Source: Cercis canadensis
Taxonomy: Eukaryota; Streptophyta; Magnoliopsida; Fabales; Fabaceae
Assembly: GCA_003255065.1 (NCBI GenBank)
Contig: QAOA01005839.1
Location: 652,844-716,843, forward strand
Length of the DNA: 64,000 bases
Reading direction: 5' to 3'
Position numbers and translations under genes: made by a program. Shown here piece by piece: positions 33,998 through 46,395 of this stretch. A model generated the notes under the pieces. The model was not told where the DNA came from and ran no database searches. It worked only from the letters and a program-made list of their open reading frames with translations. Position 1 is the stretch's first letter; every line of letters begins with the position of its first letter.

Positions 33998-34894
33998 ATA
34001 TTAAGATAATAAAATTTTGGATGCATGCACCTTATACTCCAGAACAAGATTTATTATAAAATACAGTAAGCAAACAAATTCATAACCAAGAAAATTATAT
34101 TATTCTTAGAAAGTGATAAGAGAGTACATCATCTAACCCTATAACCCAACCACCAACCCTCGAGACCAATCCATCATAGATAATGACGGGATACTTATTG
34201 AGTCAAANACTGAGTCAAAAAAAAAATGTAGAAAATGGCAACCTTAATCCCAACTTGTAAAAAATCTTGTAAGATATCATTGGAATTTTATGAGTTATAC
34301 CTTAATATAGCCTTCCAAGTCTTTCTAGGTATGGCGTTCTCAAGCTACATTATTGGGATGTTTAATTGAGATTAATTGTATAGTATAAAGGCAATTTTTT
34401 TATTTTTATTTTTATATCAAGATCATCAAATTTTGGATAACATGAACCTTTTACTCTGCAATGCAAACAGAAGATTAGATTCTTAGAACGTGATTAGAGA
34501 GATGCATAGCACTTAATCCTAGAATATGACCCAATCACCAACCCCAAAACTCATACTTATATACAGTAACCCCTGTCCAAATCAAACAACCTAGGCAGAA
34601 AACATGAAAATTGAAAAGACAATGCTTCTGCACCTTTAGAAGATAAGAGAGTACATCATCTAACCCTATTACCCAACTAACCACCAACCCCTGAAACCAA
34701 TCCATCACAGATAACAACAAGATAACTATTGAGTCAAAGAATGTAGAAAATGACAACTTTAATCCGAACTAGTAAAAATCTTATAAGATATTTTTGAGAT
34801 TTCATGAGTTACCTTAATACAGTCTTCCAAGTCTTTTTAGGTATGACATTCTCAAGAAACGCTGCATACTCCATTTTTAGCATATTTAATTAAG

Positions 34895-34930
<36 letters not shown>

Positions 34931-35165
34931 ATTTTTATCAAGCTCATCAAAATTTTAATACATGCACCTTTTACTGTACAGTGCAAATAGAAAATTAAAT
35001 TCTTAGAACATGATTAGAGAGATGCGCAGAACCTAACCCTAGAATATAACCCAACCACCAACTCCCAAGATTCAGATTTATATATATAACAGTAACCCAT
35101 GTCCAAATCAAACAACCTAGGCAGACAACTTGATAAGACAAGGCTTCTGGACCTTTAGAAGATAT
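33998..35165. repeat. Diverged tandem repeat, two and a half units of about 420-520 bp
   Basis: Unit 1 starts near 33998, unit 2 near 34416 and unit 3 (partial) near 34936. Each begins '(a)tcaag.tcatcaaa.tttt' and continues with 'gattagagagatgc', 'cctagaatat.acccaa' and 'gtccaaatcaaacaacctaggcaga'. Units 1 and 2 also share 'gataagagagtacatcatctaaccc' (part of it) and 'ccttccaagtctt'. An (AT)n tract of about 30 bp lies at 34898-34928 at a unit border, and a single 'n' at 34208. Open frames on the minus strand (34535-34756) show no known domain. Confidence 0.6.
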
Positions 35166-36640
35166 ATTGTTACTTCTTAGGATGGAAGAAAACTAGAAGT
35201 GGGTGATAAAGATGATTCTGAAGAACAAATACTGGAGATTGTGGAGTCTCCTTACTTGGGTTACATAGGTATGATACTAAGCCATTTTCTAAATGAGTTT
35301 TGTGATTTGCTGAAAAATGATACTTACCTTGTCATAATGTTTCTTTTAGGGTTTCATTGATCTTTTTGTGTTTGAGATGAGTAGTATAAAAAATCAACCA
35401 TGCCATGGATCTTGTATTATGTAGGGCTGCTTTAATTACCCAGTTTCTATTTAAAATGGGATTTGCTTAAAATCTTTATCTTTACAAATTAACCATGCCC
35501 AAGGATCTTGTATTATGTAGGGTTGTTATATAACTCTTCCTTAGATGATTTGGAGTGTTATAAACCTTTATACTTTTTTCATCCATAGAACCACTTGCCA
35601 ATTCCTCAGCGTGCCTACTCATCAAGAGTTTCTGAAATGGCAAGTGCCAAGTGAAACTGTGGAGGATGAGAAAAATATAAAGATTTATAATGCTATTTGA
35701 TTGTGTTTGATCAAATGTGAACAGAAGCAGATGATCAGCTAGAAACTCCAATAATTAATGTTGAAATTAAAAGGCGGTGAGCTTTTCATCCAGCAGCTAA
35801 CCCTTTACACCTTGATACGCACTAAAGAGAGCAAGAGGCGATATTCCAGCACCATGAGATTGCTAAAACAGGGAAATCAAGGGTGACACTATGCTCAATA
35901 GCTTTTTTCATCAGATTGATGCTGTCTTCCACAGTCTTCACTTTTTTGCCATTTCTGATCTCTGCGGAAGTTTCTATGATGGGATCAGACATGAGCTTGG
36001 TTCCTCTGCATCTTTTGTCTCATCAAAGTTCGGTGTGAATGGTTCCTATAAGAAGTTTTAAGGCTCCTATAAAATCCAGAAGCAGAAGCAGAAGCAGAAG
36101 TAACTGATGTTGTAAGTGACACCCGAAAACCGTACTGGAATAAGATCCAAGCGCCACCAAAAATTTATGATGGCCACAGCTAAGACAAAATCTGCAGAGA
36201 AACCAACGAGTTCAATGTCTGATTAGAAATTTCCACAGAGATTATGGAGATGTTTGGGCAGAAATGGCATAAAGGTGAAGAGCTATTCAATAATGGCGGA
36301 CAACCAGTGCTTTGGAAGACAACATCAATATCTGATTGAGAAAGATGATGAGGATCATAACGAAAAGATGTGCCTGTGGCAACTAACGCTCAATCAAGGT
36401 TCAAGTTCGAGATATGCAGCAAAAGATTTTAATCTTGCCTTTGTTGGCACAGAGCAAGCCACAAGAAGGTGATGACTTTGAAGATGAAGGCATCAGTGGC
36501 TTCAAGGTTCATCACACCTTTGATACTAGTCGTGAAAATTTGAAGCTTTGGCATGAAAAAAGCAACTTGAATTATTATTTTAATAAACTCGAAAATGAGA
36601 GTTATCACAACTGTAATTCTTTTAAGTTTATTGAGTGAAA
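35165..36640 (+). pseudogene. Unidentified degenerate coding-like region
   Basis: Several short frames read like protein but are broken by stops. One is KLEVGDKDDSEEQILEIVES before a GT at 35266. Another is ADDQLETPIINVEIKRR after an AG near 35748. Others are VSDTRKPYWNKIQAPPKIYD near 36110-36180, and the C-terminal frame ending at 36638 (EGISGFKVHHTFDTSRENLK). Composition and splice-like borders suggest a decayed multi-exon gene on the plus strand. I do not recognise the family. Confidence 0.35.
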
Positions 36641-37077
36641 GTTAAAAAATTGGTTGATGTACTATTTTCACATAGTCGGTGTTAAACAGGAAGGAATTCT
36701 GAAATTATTACATGAGATTTTTTTTTTTATATATTATATTTTTTTTGTTGATATTTTTGACTGTAATTCTAAATTTAAATATATAATTCATAAGTTTTGA
36801 GAATGACTTCAGTACNGAGAAAAGCAACTTGAATTATTATTTTAATAAACTCGAAAATGAGAATTATCACAACTGTAATTCTTTTAAGTTTATTGAGTGA
36901 AAGTTAAAAAATTGGTTGATGTACTATTTTCACATAGTCGGTGTTAACCAGGAAGGAATTCTGAAATTATTACATGAGATTTTTTTATATATATTATATC
37001 TTTTTTTGTTAATATTTTTGACTGTAACTCTAAATTTAAATACATAATTTATAAGTCTTGAGAACGACTTTAGTATC
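36556..37077. repeat. About 260-bp direct duplication around a single 'n' (probable assembly overlap)
   Basis: Two collinear copies lie on either side of the 'n' at 36816, with a few differences. There are more differences here than at other sites, so haplotype divergence is possible. Confidence 0.7.
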
Positions 37078-38357
37078 ACTTAATTATAAACCATTATAAA
37101 TACTTGATGTAAAGGTTTTTCATTTGAATATATTCCTTGCAAATGGCAATGTTCTCTTGTAATTTTGGTAAAAGGAAATAAGGAATATTGTAAAATATAA
37201 CTTGGGTACAACAAAATGTGTGTGGATATGAAATTTTAGAAAGTTAATCTTATATGATTTGCATATGTTGACAATAATAATTTTATATCAAGTTTACATC
37301 ATTATAAATTTATTTTATAATATTGAACGAGTAAATTAGAACTTTAATTATTATGTACATTGATTAATTTATATAAGCAAAGAATATGGCTAAGTAGCAT
37401 AATTAGAGCGTGTGTGGTGAGTACAGATTTAAGTGCAGGTGCGTCAAATCATTATTATATAAAAAATTGTCACTGTTGCGCTTTTAATGCGTCTATATAA
37501 TAAAATATTAAATATTTTTTTACAGTAAATGGGCTTATCCATTAGTTGGGTCCAAAAGATAAAATTGGGGTTGAGATAAAAGAATTAGCCCAGTTCATTA
37601 ATGGAGCTGATTTTCAGAACTCAAATGGTCCAGAACTTTCATCCTTAGATCCAAAAGGTCTTTCAACTTTTCAAGGCTATGGCGAAGTGGTTGATGATTT
37701 TTAAGATCAAGCTCCATTGTCTTTCATCTTCGATTCCCTTCTCCATAGTAGATGGGACTGCAACACACTGCTCACCCACATAACTTCCTTTTCTCAAATC
37801 CCATCCTCACCGCACAATCTCACCCCAGTGAATCCGACCACCACTCCATGGACATTGGAAAGTCCCTTTGTAAAGTTGTTAGAGCAACAACTAAAAGATC
37901 TTGGCATTAGAAGATCTTTGAGAGAATTATTATAAAAGAACTCAAATAAAAAGAATTGAAAGTGAGTTTTAAATGTTAGTCACTGATTAGTAGTTGTTTT
38001 GTGATCTCTAATGGTCAATGTGTAACTATACTAGAGATAGGATGACTACTAGTTATGTAGAATTACAAATAGACATTGGTTATGAAGAATAATGGTATAT
38101 TGTGATTAAAGTGAAATAAGGTGTAACTTTTGAACCCACCTAAAATTTGTTTTATTTGATCACATAGACTAATTCTCCCATCATCTAAAACTAGGGGAAT
38201 GAGAATCTAAACTTGGAATTTTTATTTTATGAGAGATTACATAGACTAATGAGAGAATTATTTAATGTTTTAAAACTTAGAACAAAAGACCAAGTAGTGT
38301 CACAGTAGAAAATGACCAAAATATTCTTTGATTTTACGTGGTTATTATGTTTTATAT
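37078..38357. other. Intergenic DNA with a GC-richer patch
   Basis: AT-rich except for about 37540-37935, which has more balanced composition and a 72-codon frame (37717-37935) without recognisable domain. It could be a captured or decayed exon. Nothing firm. Confidence 0.35.
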
Positions 38358-38365
38358 GTGGTTAT

Positions 38366-38976
38366 TAGGGGTGTTCGTGGGTCAATTTCAGTCAGATTGG
38401 AGGACCTTTTCCATTCGACTAACCACTGTCGGGTGGGATTTATCCCAACCCATCACCGACCAACAAAGGAAGGGAACCGGTTGATTCGGTTTTAGCTAAG
38501 TTGGCTAGGCTCGGTCGGATTGGGTCGATTGTTCTTGGTCACCCGGTTTCACTTCACTTTCTCGCTCTCGCCGGTTGTTTTGTGTTTGTAGAGAGAGAGG
38601 AGAGGAAGGGTTGGTGAAGGCTATGTTCAAGAGAGAGAGGAGAGGAGATGAATGGTTGGTGATGACAATGGAGGAAATGGAAAATGAAGCAATTAAAGGC
38701 TGAATGTGGGAATTGGAAATTTGAGATTTCCAATATAGGTTTCAAAAGTCAAAACTGTGGGAAATGTGCAAAAATTTAATGGATTCATGTGGGGTATTGG
38801 TCAGTTCGATTTATGTTGATTTTTTTGAGCTAAAACTGAATTGACCGGCTTAAATCGATTTTTTCAATTTCAGCCATCTGATCTCGGTTGGTCTGCAAGG
38901 AGAACCGTACGATTTGCTTCATTTCGGTCTAGTTCGGTCGGTTCTTCGTGGGTAAACTGGGTTATGAACACCCCTC
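38366..38976. mobile_element. hAT-like MITE (611 bp) with 8-bp TSD
   Basis: A perfect 8-bp direct repeat, GTGGTTAT (38358-38365 and 38977-38984), flanks TAGGGGTGTTC at the left and GAACACCCCTC at the right (inverted repeat). The TAGGGGTGTTC end and 8-bp TSD are characteristic of plant hAT MITEs. The interior is rich in CGG/CCG motifs near the ends and holds (GA)-rich sequence at about 38591-38650. No transposase. Confidence 0.85.
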
Positions 38977-38984
38977 GTGGTTAT

Positions 38985-39317
38985 CAAGTTTAAATATAAA
39001 CAAAATAATCACATAATATCAAAATGTATTTTAGTCCTTTTACATGATATATCAACACTTGATTTCCAAGCAAGTACCTATAGCTGTTGTTTTTTTTTTT
39101 TTTTTTTTTTTNTTTTTTTTTTTTTTTTTTCAAGTTCTAGAACTTGAAAAAATTTTATTATTGAGTAATTGTATTGTGTATGGTTGTGTTGTTAAAATAA
39201 AATCTCACCATCTCTCAAAAAGAACAAAATTACTATATATAAATAAGTGAATCAAAGAGCGTTGTTGTGCTGTAAAGAGAATCAAGGAATGTAACAAGGA
39301 AAATAAGTGAATCAAGG
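38985..39317. other. Intergenic DNA with a poly-T run and a gap character
   Basis: Poly-T of about 40 bases around the 'n' at 39112. No gene. Confidence 0.45.
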
Positions 39318-39677
39318 AATCCTGAGACCCGTAATGATAGCGAGCCCATATTTGTCAGTATTAGTCCAACTTTGGCTTAAGTTCTTTCCCATCTCTAGTT
39401 TTACTTGAATTTTGAAAGAGAAAACTAATGATATAAACGTTGACGTGATTTCAACCATCGTATTTATTTCCTTCTTAATGTTTTGCAAGAATCTAAANGA
39501 TCCTGAGGCCCGTAATGATAGCGAGCCCATATTTGTCAGTATTAGTCCAACTTTTGCTTAAGTTCTTTCCCATCTCTAGTTCTACTTGAATTTTGAAAGA
39601 GAAAACTAATGATATAAACGTTGACGTGATTTCAACCATCGTATTTATTTCCTTCTTAATGTTTTGCAAGAATCTAA
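39318..39677. repeat. About 180-bp direct duplication around a single 'n' (probable assembly overlap)
   Basis: 39318-39497 and 39499-39677 are near-identical across the 'n' at 39498. Both contain the same minus-strand frame (TSTFISLVFSFKIQVxLEMG...), which is not recognised. The two ORFs are the same sequence counted twice. Confidence 0.7.
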
Positions 39678-39987
39678 GAGGGGTCAACATCAAGCAATCG
39701 TTTTGTTACCAAAGGTAAAGAGGGAGTTCAACTCTTCTGTAATGTGAAGTAAATCTTACAATGTTGAGATGCAAAAGCGGATCCCTAAAATGATTCCATT
39801 AGTTGAAGAAATCAATGAGGCAGAGGAATCCCAGACAAAGAATTGAAGAAAAGGAGAAAAACGAGAAACACTAGCTTGAAGTAGAGCACTTACTAATATA
39901 GATAATGTTAACAAATTCTCTGTCGAAAAGATTCAGATTTACCACAGAGATAGAGACACAACAATCCTTTTACTAGTAAGGTTGTTC

Positions 39988-40795
39988 CTAAACTAGGAAG
40001 AAGATGTGTGATATGAAAAGGAATGGTAAAATTACACAAATGACCTCCACCACCAGCCACCTCTTTCCCCATCCACCATCACTCTTCTCCTCAGCACTTG
40101 ATCCCTTGCCAGAATCAGCTGTAGCATTACCTGAATTTTCAAACCCAACACATAAAAGATAAAAGAAAACAAAGATATCAATATTTCAAAAAATGAGCAA
40201 AAAATCAGAAACATAGAAGAGGGTCAATGAGAGTTTCAAATTTATACCACTTGAAGCAGGGGTGGATCTGTTTGTTTCAGTGGCTTTTCCAAATCCCTCA
40301 AACACCTTGGCTTCAGAAGAGTGTGGCTTTAACTGCAGAAGATCTGAAAACACAAAAAAACCCAAAACCCACTTGATTGGTAAAGTGATCCATCAAAACA
40401 AACTGATCTAGACAGAACAGAAACAGAGGAAGATGAAGGTGTTTGTGAAAATACTCACCTACACATTCAGTAATGTTAGCGGGTACATGACAAGTATCTG
40501 GAAGGTGAACAGCAAGAGTGGCATTGATCTTCAATCCGAGGTTGGGGTCATCGCGATCTTTGATGAGGATGCATAGGCATTTCTTGCTCTTATCAAGGAC
40601 TTGTTTGAGGCCAGAGCAGCAATCTATGGTGGGGGCTTTGGCTTGAGCGCTCACATAAGGAAGACAGGTAGCTAAACCAATTAGCTGATCAGCACATTCA
40701 TCTCTGTCTTTGGTTAAATCTGAGGTTGCAAAACCAGCCAAAAGAAGCAACAGGATGCAAGAGAGTGGTAGATTGGTTACCCCTTCAGAACCCAT
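39988..40795 (-). CDS. GPI-anchored non-specific lipid-transfer protein, LTPG6-like
   Basis: Three exons on the minus strand: 40795-40459, 40343-40248 and 40130-39988, with GT-AG borders and matching phases, 191 residues. The ATG at 40793-40795 is used because the frame upstream has only a TTG. Residues 1-25 are a signal peptide. The eight-Cys LTP fold spans about residues 34-111 (C34, then ATC, DCC, KCLC, DTC, TEC). A Ser/Thr/Gly-rich linker follows (exons 2-3). The C-terminus ends in a hydrophobic tail (LVVEVICVILPFLFISHIFFLV, quoted in part) after GWGKRW, a typical GPI-attachment signal. The DRDDPNLGLKIN motif matches At1g55260 (LTPG6) as I recall it. Expected role: apoplastic, membrane-anchored lipid carrier linked to cuticle or defence. 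Intact. Confidence 0.92.
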
Positions 40796-40891
40796 TTGGA
40801 ATAGAGAAAGAAAAGCCAATCGAAGAGGGTAAAAGAGTGGGGATTGATAAATAGTAGGAGTGGTCCTTCCTCTTCTATGCTCTGCTTGTGG

Positions 40892-40899
40892 CTTTTATA
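40892..40899 (-). promoter_or_regulatory. TATA box of the LTPG gene
   Basis: TATAAAAG on the minus strand, 97-104 bp upstream of the ATG, in line with a leader of about 70 nt. Confidence 0.65.
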
Positions 40900-43169
40900 T
40901 TGAGGTTGGAAGTTTGACAGGAATTAGTAGGAGGGGGAATTAGTGGAGTGGAACCAAAATAATTGGCTACTTATTCTTGGTGGTAAGTCTCCCTGGGGTC
41001 TTCCTCCTATCCTATCACATGTGAATGATTGTTTTGTCTCTAAACGGCTATTCCTTATTTTTCGTCCAAGACAAAATTGTTTGTGGCACATATATACTGG
41101 ACTAGTTCTCCCTCACAAAATAAATCACAATGTACTTATATAATTAATTATACATTCTTATTTATTTTTAATTAATATAGGAAAAATTATTGCAAAGTTG
41201 GAAAAAGGATAGAGAAGTCCAGGTTTTTCTTAAAACAACTACAATACCTCTCGACATTACATAGTTATTATGTTTATATATGTAATTATTTTATTTAATA
41301 TATGGTTATTATATCTAAATATAAAAAAAATATAATTATGTATATATATATATAAAATAATCACATAGTATTGATTGATATTTTAATTATTTATGAAAAA
41401 CTTGAACTTCTTTCTCCTTTCTCACAAGTTTTAGATTTTAAGAATAATCTTTTATTAATATATAATATATCTTTTGATATTTAAGTTATGAGTAAAATTA
41501 TATGATTTAATGGCCTAATATTCGGAATCCACACTTAGTTCCCAGTAAATTGACCAAAAAATATATATTTTAATAAACTATTTATTGAATAGAATATTGT
41601 GCAAACTATTTACATAAAATAGTGTAGTTTTTAGGCAAATATGATCATGTTACAAGAAGAAGTAGTATTTTTATGAGTATCACATTACTCTCGATGTAAC
41701 GTAACTAGTGTCTTTTTCAATTTCTTGGAAAGTGAAGTTATGCTACTTTAGTGTAGCGTGACTAAAGTGCATCATTTGTATAAATAGTTTATATAATGCT
41801 CCGTTTCAATAAATAATTTAAGAAAGTATATATTTTTTAGTTAATTTGCCCTTAGTTCCCACTTTGTTATTTAACTTTTATTTTTATATATCATTAGAAA
41901 ATAATACAACTTGAAACAAAATATCTAATCAAGCGTATAAAGGCAACCCAAAATCACTTTTCAAAGCTTACTTGGTGCAAAAGCTGTTTTTTTTTTTTTT
42001 TTTTTTAAACATACATTCCAATGCACATTTAATCAATTTTGTTTTTAGTCTATTAGGACCTACTTAAAGAGGAGTAGCTTACTCCCTTATAATATCTCAC
42101 CTCAACATGTTTGAACCCATAACTTTTATCCAACACTAACCATTTTAGTCGTTTTGAAAATGTTCAACCAATCTTTTGATTTGCAAACAAGAACCAAGCA
42201 TGTACTAATTGTCAGTCAATGACAAAGTAACAAGAAATATAGGATAAATCATTTAATGGGACTTAAATGACATGAATTCATACCCATATCTTTCGCAATT
42301 TCCAACTAAGGCGTTTCCGCATACAAATGTGCCTTTTTGCACTGCTCTTCTTAAAGATATGTCATCCCTAGAATCAGTGAAAGTTTTTTCTTGAAATGTT
42401 CCCATTCTTGGCTGTCTATGGCTTTAGATCCCAAAGACTGTTGGGAAGATTATGTAAGGTGAGCTGTTTAATTACCTCTTTTCTCTCTGTCTCTCTCTCT
42501 CTTGGATGGTATCTGTGGCTAGGTATGGGTTCTGCTATAAAGATAGAAAATGTTTTTATTTTATTAGACAATGAGATAGATTAATTTCTTGGTTTAACAA
42601 CCCGTGACAAATTCAAATTATTATTTTCTTTTTGGCTAACCCGTGATTATTTCGGATCTACCCGTGATTGCCTATTTAAGTTGATTATGGTTTAGTGGGT
42701 CCGACAAAAACCTGTCTCTGATAATATTCTCTCTGCATAAGATGGAGAAATTGAAACATTGCATTATTTTACCTAGAGAGACACAAATTCCTTTCCCTCT
42801 TTTGACATTTTGTAAACATAGACGACACTCTTCTTGTGTTTTTCTTTTAACAAGTAAAAGACAAAGACGACTTGAAAGGAATTGGGGACATACCCTAATT
42901 TGAATAGTTAGAGTCATTTAGCCTTCTTTCAAGGTCTCATGTGATATATAAAAGACATAAAGTCCAATGTGAGGATAATTCCCTTACGTACTCTCACGCT
43001 TGAACTTCAAACTACACCACGACACTTCTCAACCCACGAACTAGTTTCGAAAAACTAAAATGGGATAGGTTTTTGCTTAAAAAAAATATACGGGATAGTT
43101 TACTTTATGTAATCTCCTCAACCTCAATGAAGATATATATGATTCATTGAAAGAAAAATATTTAGGAGT
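40900..43169. other. Intergenic DNA, nothing recognised
   Basis: AT-rich with a TA tract near 41341-41354 and a poly-T run near 41988-42006. The open frames at 40943, 42396 and 42672 show no known domain. Confidence 0.4.
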
Positions 43170-43402
43170 AAAATATATTTTTCTTTTTTAAATTATTTTT
43201 CAAATGTCACTTTAGTCATTGATTTTTTTTTGTCACTTTAATATTTGAATAATCATATTACTCGCCAAATCAGACATCCATGACAGAAAAAATAATCACT
43301 TAAATGATTGATTTGACGAGTAGAGTAATTATTTGAGGACTAAAGTGACAAAAAAATAAATCAATGACTATTTAATAAATAACTCAGAGACAAAAAATAT
43401 AT
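43170..43402. mobile_element. Foldback (long inverted repeat) MITE
   Basis: The left arm (from AAATATATTTTTC through GTCATTGATTTTTTTTTGTC to ACTCGCCAAATCA) recurs inverted in the right arm (TGATTTGACGAGTAGAGTAA through GACAAAAAAATAAATCAATGAC to AAAAAATATATT). Each arm is about 100 bp, with a short loop near 43285-43310. No target duplication could be fixed. Confidence 0.65.
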
Positions 43403-46232
43403 TAATTAAAAAATAAATGATACAGCATAGGAACCTCTATTAAAAAATGAGAAATATTCAAATAGTATTTTATTTTATTTTATTTTACATAAACAGTTAA
43501 GTGTGTTTTTATGACTTAGTTAGGTAGGTAAAGAGCCAAAGTATTGTAGACTTTCCATCGTGACTCCAACCGGAGGGTCAAACATCAACGAGGAATCTTA
43601 TTTCATATCTTTACATTATTGAAGAAAAATATTACTTTGATGTGATGACACTTTTTCTTCCATGTTCTTCGTTACTCTTTTAAGAACATATTGTGGCCCC
43701 TATCCTATTGCTGGATATGAATGTAGAGTTTCACTATTTCCGCACAAGAAAAAGCATTATAGGCTTATAGCTATAATTTATTATTATATTATTATTATTT
43801 TGCTATTAAATAGATAAAGTTTAATTTTTTAGCTAGAGATATGAGGTGTAGGAATTCAAACCTAAGATATCAGTCTTTTTGTCATTTGGTATACTTTATT
43901 ATATTGACTATAAATGTGTAATGTGTCATAAATAAAACCATGAATAAGGCTCCAAACAATAGTATTGTTTAAGATTAGAAAGTTTTCAAGACCTAAATTC
44001 AAAATATTCAATATTAGTCATTAACATAGATACAAAGTAGTTATGTTTGTGGATGCAGCAAGCTTTCTTAAGAGAGGTTTTCACTTTAGCGTCTGACAGT
44101 ATTTTGGAGGATTAGTCTTGGAGATACCTTGTGAAACCAAAACAAAAAAAATACTAAATAGTTTGTAGTTGAGTAATATTAAAATTATTTTTAATATATA
44201 TAAATTTTTTATTCAAATCTAAAGTCATAATTAACTAAAAATATAAAAGAAAAGTAGTTATTTTATGACTAAACATTATTAAAAACGAGACTTGAAAGGG
44301 GTTAAGCGTGTGGATGTCGAAAGTCAAAAGATTTATTTCTCAAAGCCCCAAAAAATGTTTTAACTCATAGATGGCTGAGTCAAATTCTAAAAGCGGTTTT
44401 ATTTGGTGAAGAAATCTGATGTATTGTATCAGAGTACGGTGTTGTTATTCCGGATATCCGAAGCTTTCTAGAATCGGATTGGAATGTAAAAATCTGTCAT
44501 GTGCTGCGTGAAGGTAACTTTTGTACAGNATTGGAATGTAAAAATATGTCATGTGCTGCGTGAAGGTAACTTTTGTACAGATTTTTTTAGTTAAGTTTGA
44601 TCCTAAAAATGAAGATGGTTGGAATAACTTATCTACCTCATAAATATTTTTATTATAAAAGAAAAAACCACGTGTCTCATAATTTAATGAGAACAATGAA
44701 TTAACAAGAAGTACTATCCAGCCAAAAGTCATTCAGCTGCTTTAAATTTTGACAAACCACGGCTAACTGAATTCTATTTCTGCTCAAAGAGTCAAATAGT
44801 GTATTAATGTTTTGGATAAGATCAACACGTGTCATGAACTCACAGAAAATTGAGATTTTTCTAAAAAGAAATTGAGATTTTCTTAACAAAATGAAAAAGA
44901 TAGTGCTATATAGTTTAGGTAGTTTTGGAAGACAATATATACTACTTTTGGACTCATTTTGTTTAAAAAAAAATTCTCAATTTCTTTCAAATTGAGATTT
45001 TTTTTTTTTAATGGGAAAATTGATATTTTTTTTTAAATGTATACTACGTTTCTCCCATATTGCTATTACTTTTTGATAAAAAAAAAAAAAAAGTCTATCC
45101 AATCTTTAACATTTATCCCTCACCTAATATTGATAAATAGATAATATATTTATTTAATTTTTGGACTATTAAAAAATAGTAATTAATTTAATAATTAATT
45201 ATTAAATTAAAATGAATTTATTTGTTTAGAAGCTATCCTCAATTAATCCAAGTACTACTAGATGTTTTATGCTATATATTAAAAAAAAAACCTATAAGTT
45301 AGTAAGATAGGTAATCTTTAGGTTTATAAGAACTAAAGATAGAATCCTACAATGATACGATATACGGTTGTATACTTGTATCTCCAGCACGATTGAATCC
45401 TGAACGTTATAGGACAGCTTCTATCCTATTAAATTCATACAAGAGATCTTCAGCATGATTGTATCATTGTATTTCCAGCTGGTTTCAAACCAAATATCTT
45501 TCTATCAACGCAACTTAATTAATCCTACGAATTGAACCAAATATCTTTTAATTAATCCTATGAGTTGAGCTGGTCCTTGTTGGATTGGATGTTTTCTTAA
45601 AACTGAATGGAGACCAACCTTTATATTAGAGATATTTTCTAAATGTATTTAAAATCATGGTATACCTTTTTTTTTTTAAAAAAAAAAACCTTTGAAATTA
45701 TTCTAAGAATTGGGTGATAGAAAGTTTGGGAATCACTTTATTGATATTGATTCTAATTATATTCCATATGGTAATATGAATTTTGTTTAATCTATTACAT
45801 TAATGACATTAGTTTTGATTCATTCTGATTTTGTATTTTTGCTATTTTTTTTGGGTAAGATGTTTTGGTATTTAAAGGGCATTCAAAACCATAATTTGGA
45901 GTTTGTTTTTATTTATTACAATATCATTTTTTTTTATGCGAACAATAACATCACTACTTGTGATTAGTTTTGATTACATATTTTNTTTGGAGTTTGTTTT
46001 TATTTATTACAATAACATCACTACTTGTGATTAGTTTTGATTACATATTTTGAATTTTAAATCTAGTGTTACACACTGTTTGTTGATTATCAATAAACAA
46101 GTTTCCTATGAACAATGTAATCCTAATCGACCTATATGTTCCTAATTAATCAAAAAGGTCGGCTAGTTCGGGCTCAGGGAGCCCTAGAGTCACCAAAAGA
46201 AAAACTTTTCTGTATGCAAAGTAGACCAAAAG
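43403..46232. other. Intergenic DNA with two small n-flanking duplications
   Basis: AT-rich, no gene recognised. 44478-44528 repeats as 44530-44580 around the 'n' at 44529. 45895-45984 repeats, with a 24-25-base deletion, after the 'n' at 45985. Both fit the assembly-overlap pattern. Confidence 0.45.
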
Positions 46233-46240
46233 TATATAAG
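46233..46240 (+). promoter_or_regulatory. Possible TATA box of F-box gene A
   Basis: TATATAAG lies 156-163 bp upstream of the ATG. A weaker CTATTTAAAA lies only about 45 bp upstream. Confidence 0.45.
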
Positions 46241-46395
46241 GATTTTCACTGCAAAATGGACTCTCGAGCATCACTTTCATCGCAGGCTAGGTAAAGCCCT
46301 AAATTGACTTGATTAATTAGAGTCTGCATCAGCCACTTTTTGCTATTTAAAACCCTAAATAAGCCATTCAGGATTTCGTTCTATCAAGCAAAATA

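Noticed and set aside
34535..34756. Membrane-like minus-strand ORF (MSFSTFFDSIVILLL)
   Set aside because: It is part of the diverged tandem repeat, and the other units do not keep the frame open.
39312..39693. Two near-identical minus-strand frames (SFKIQVxLEMGKNL)
   Set aside because: One sequence duplicated around an 'n'; the frame has no domain and could be the downstream flank of the LTPG gene.
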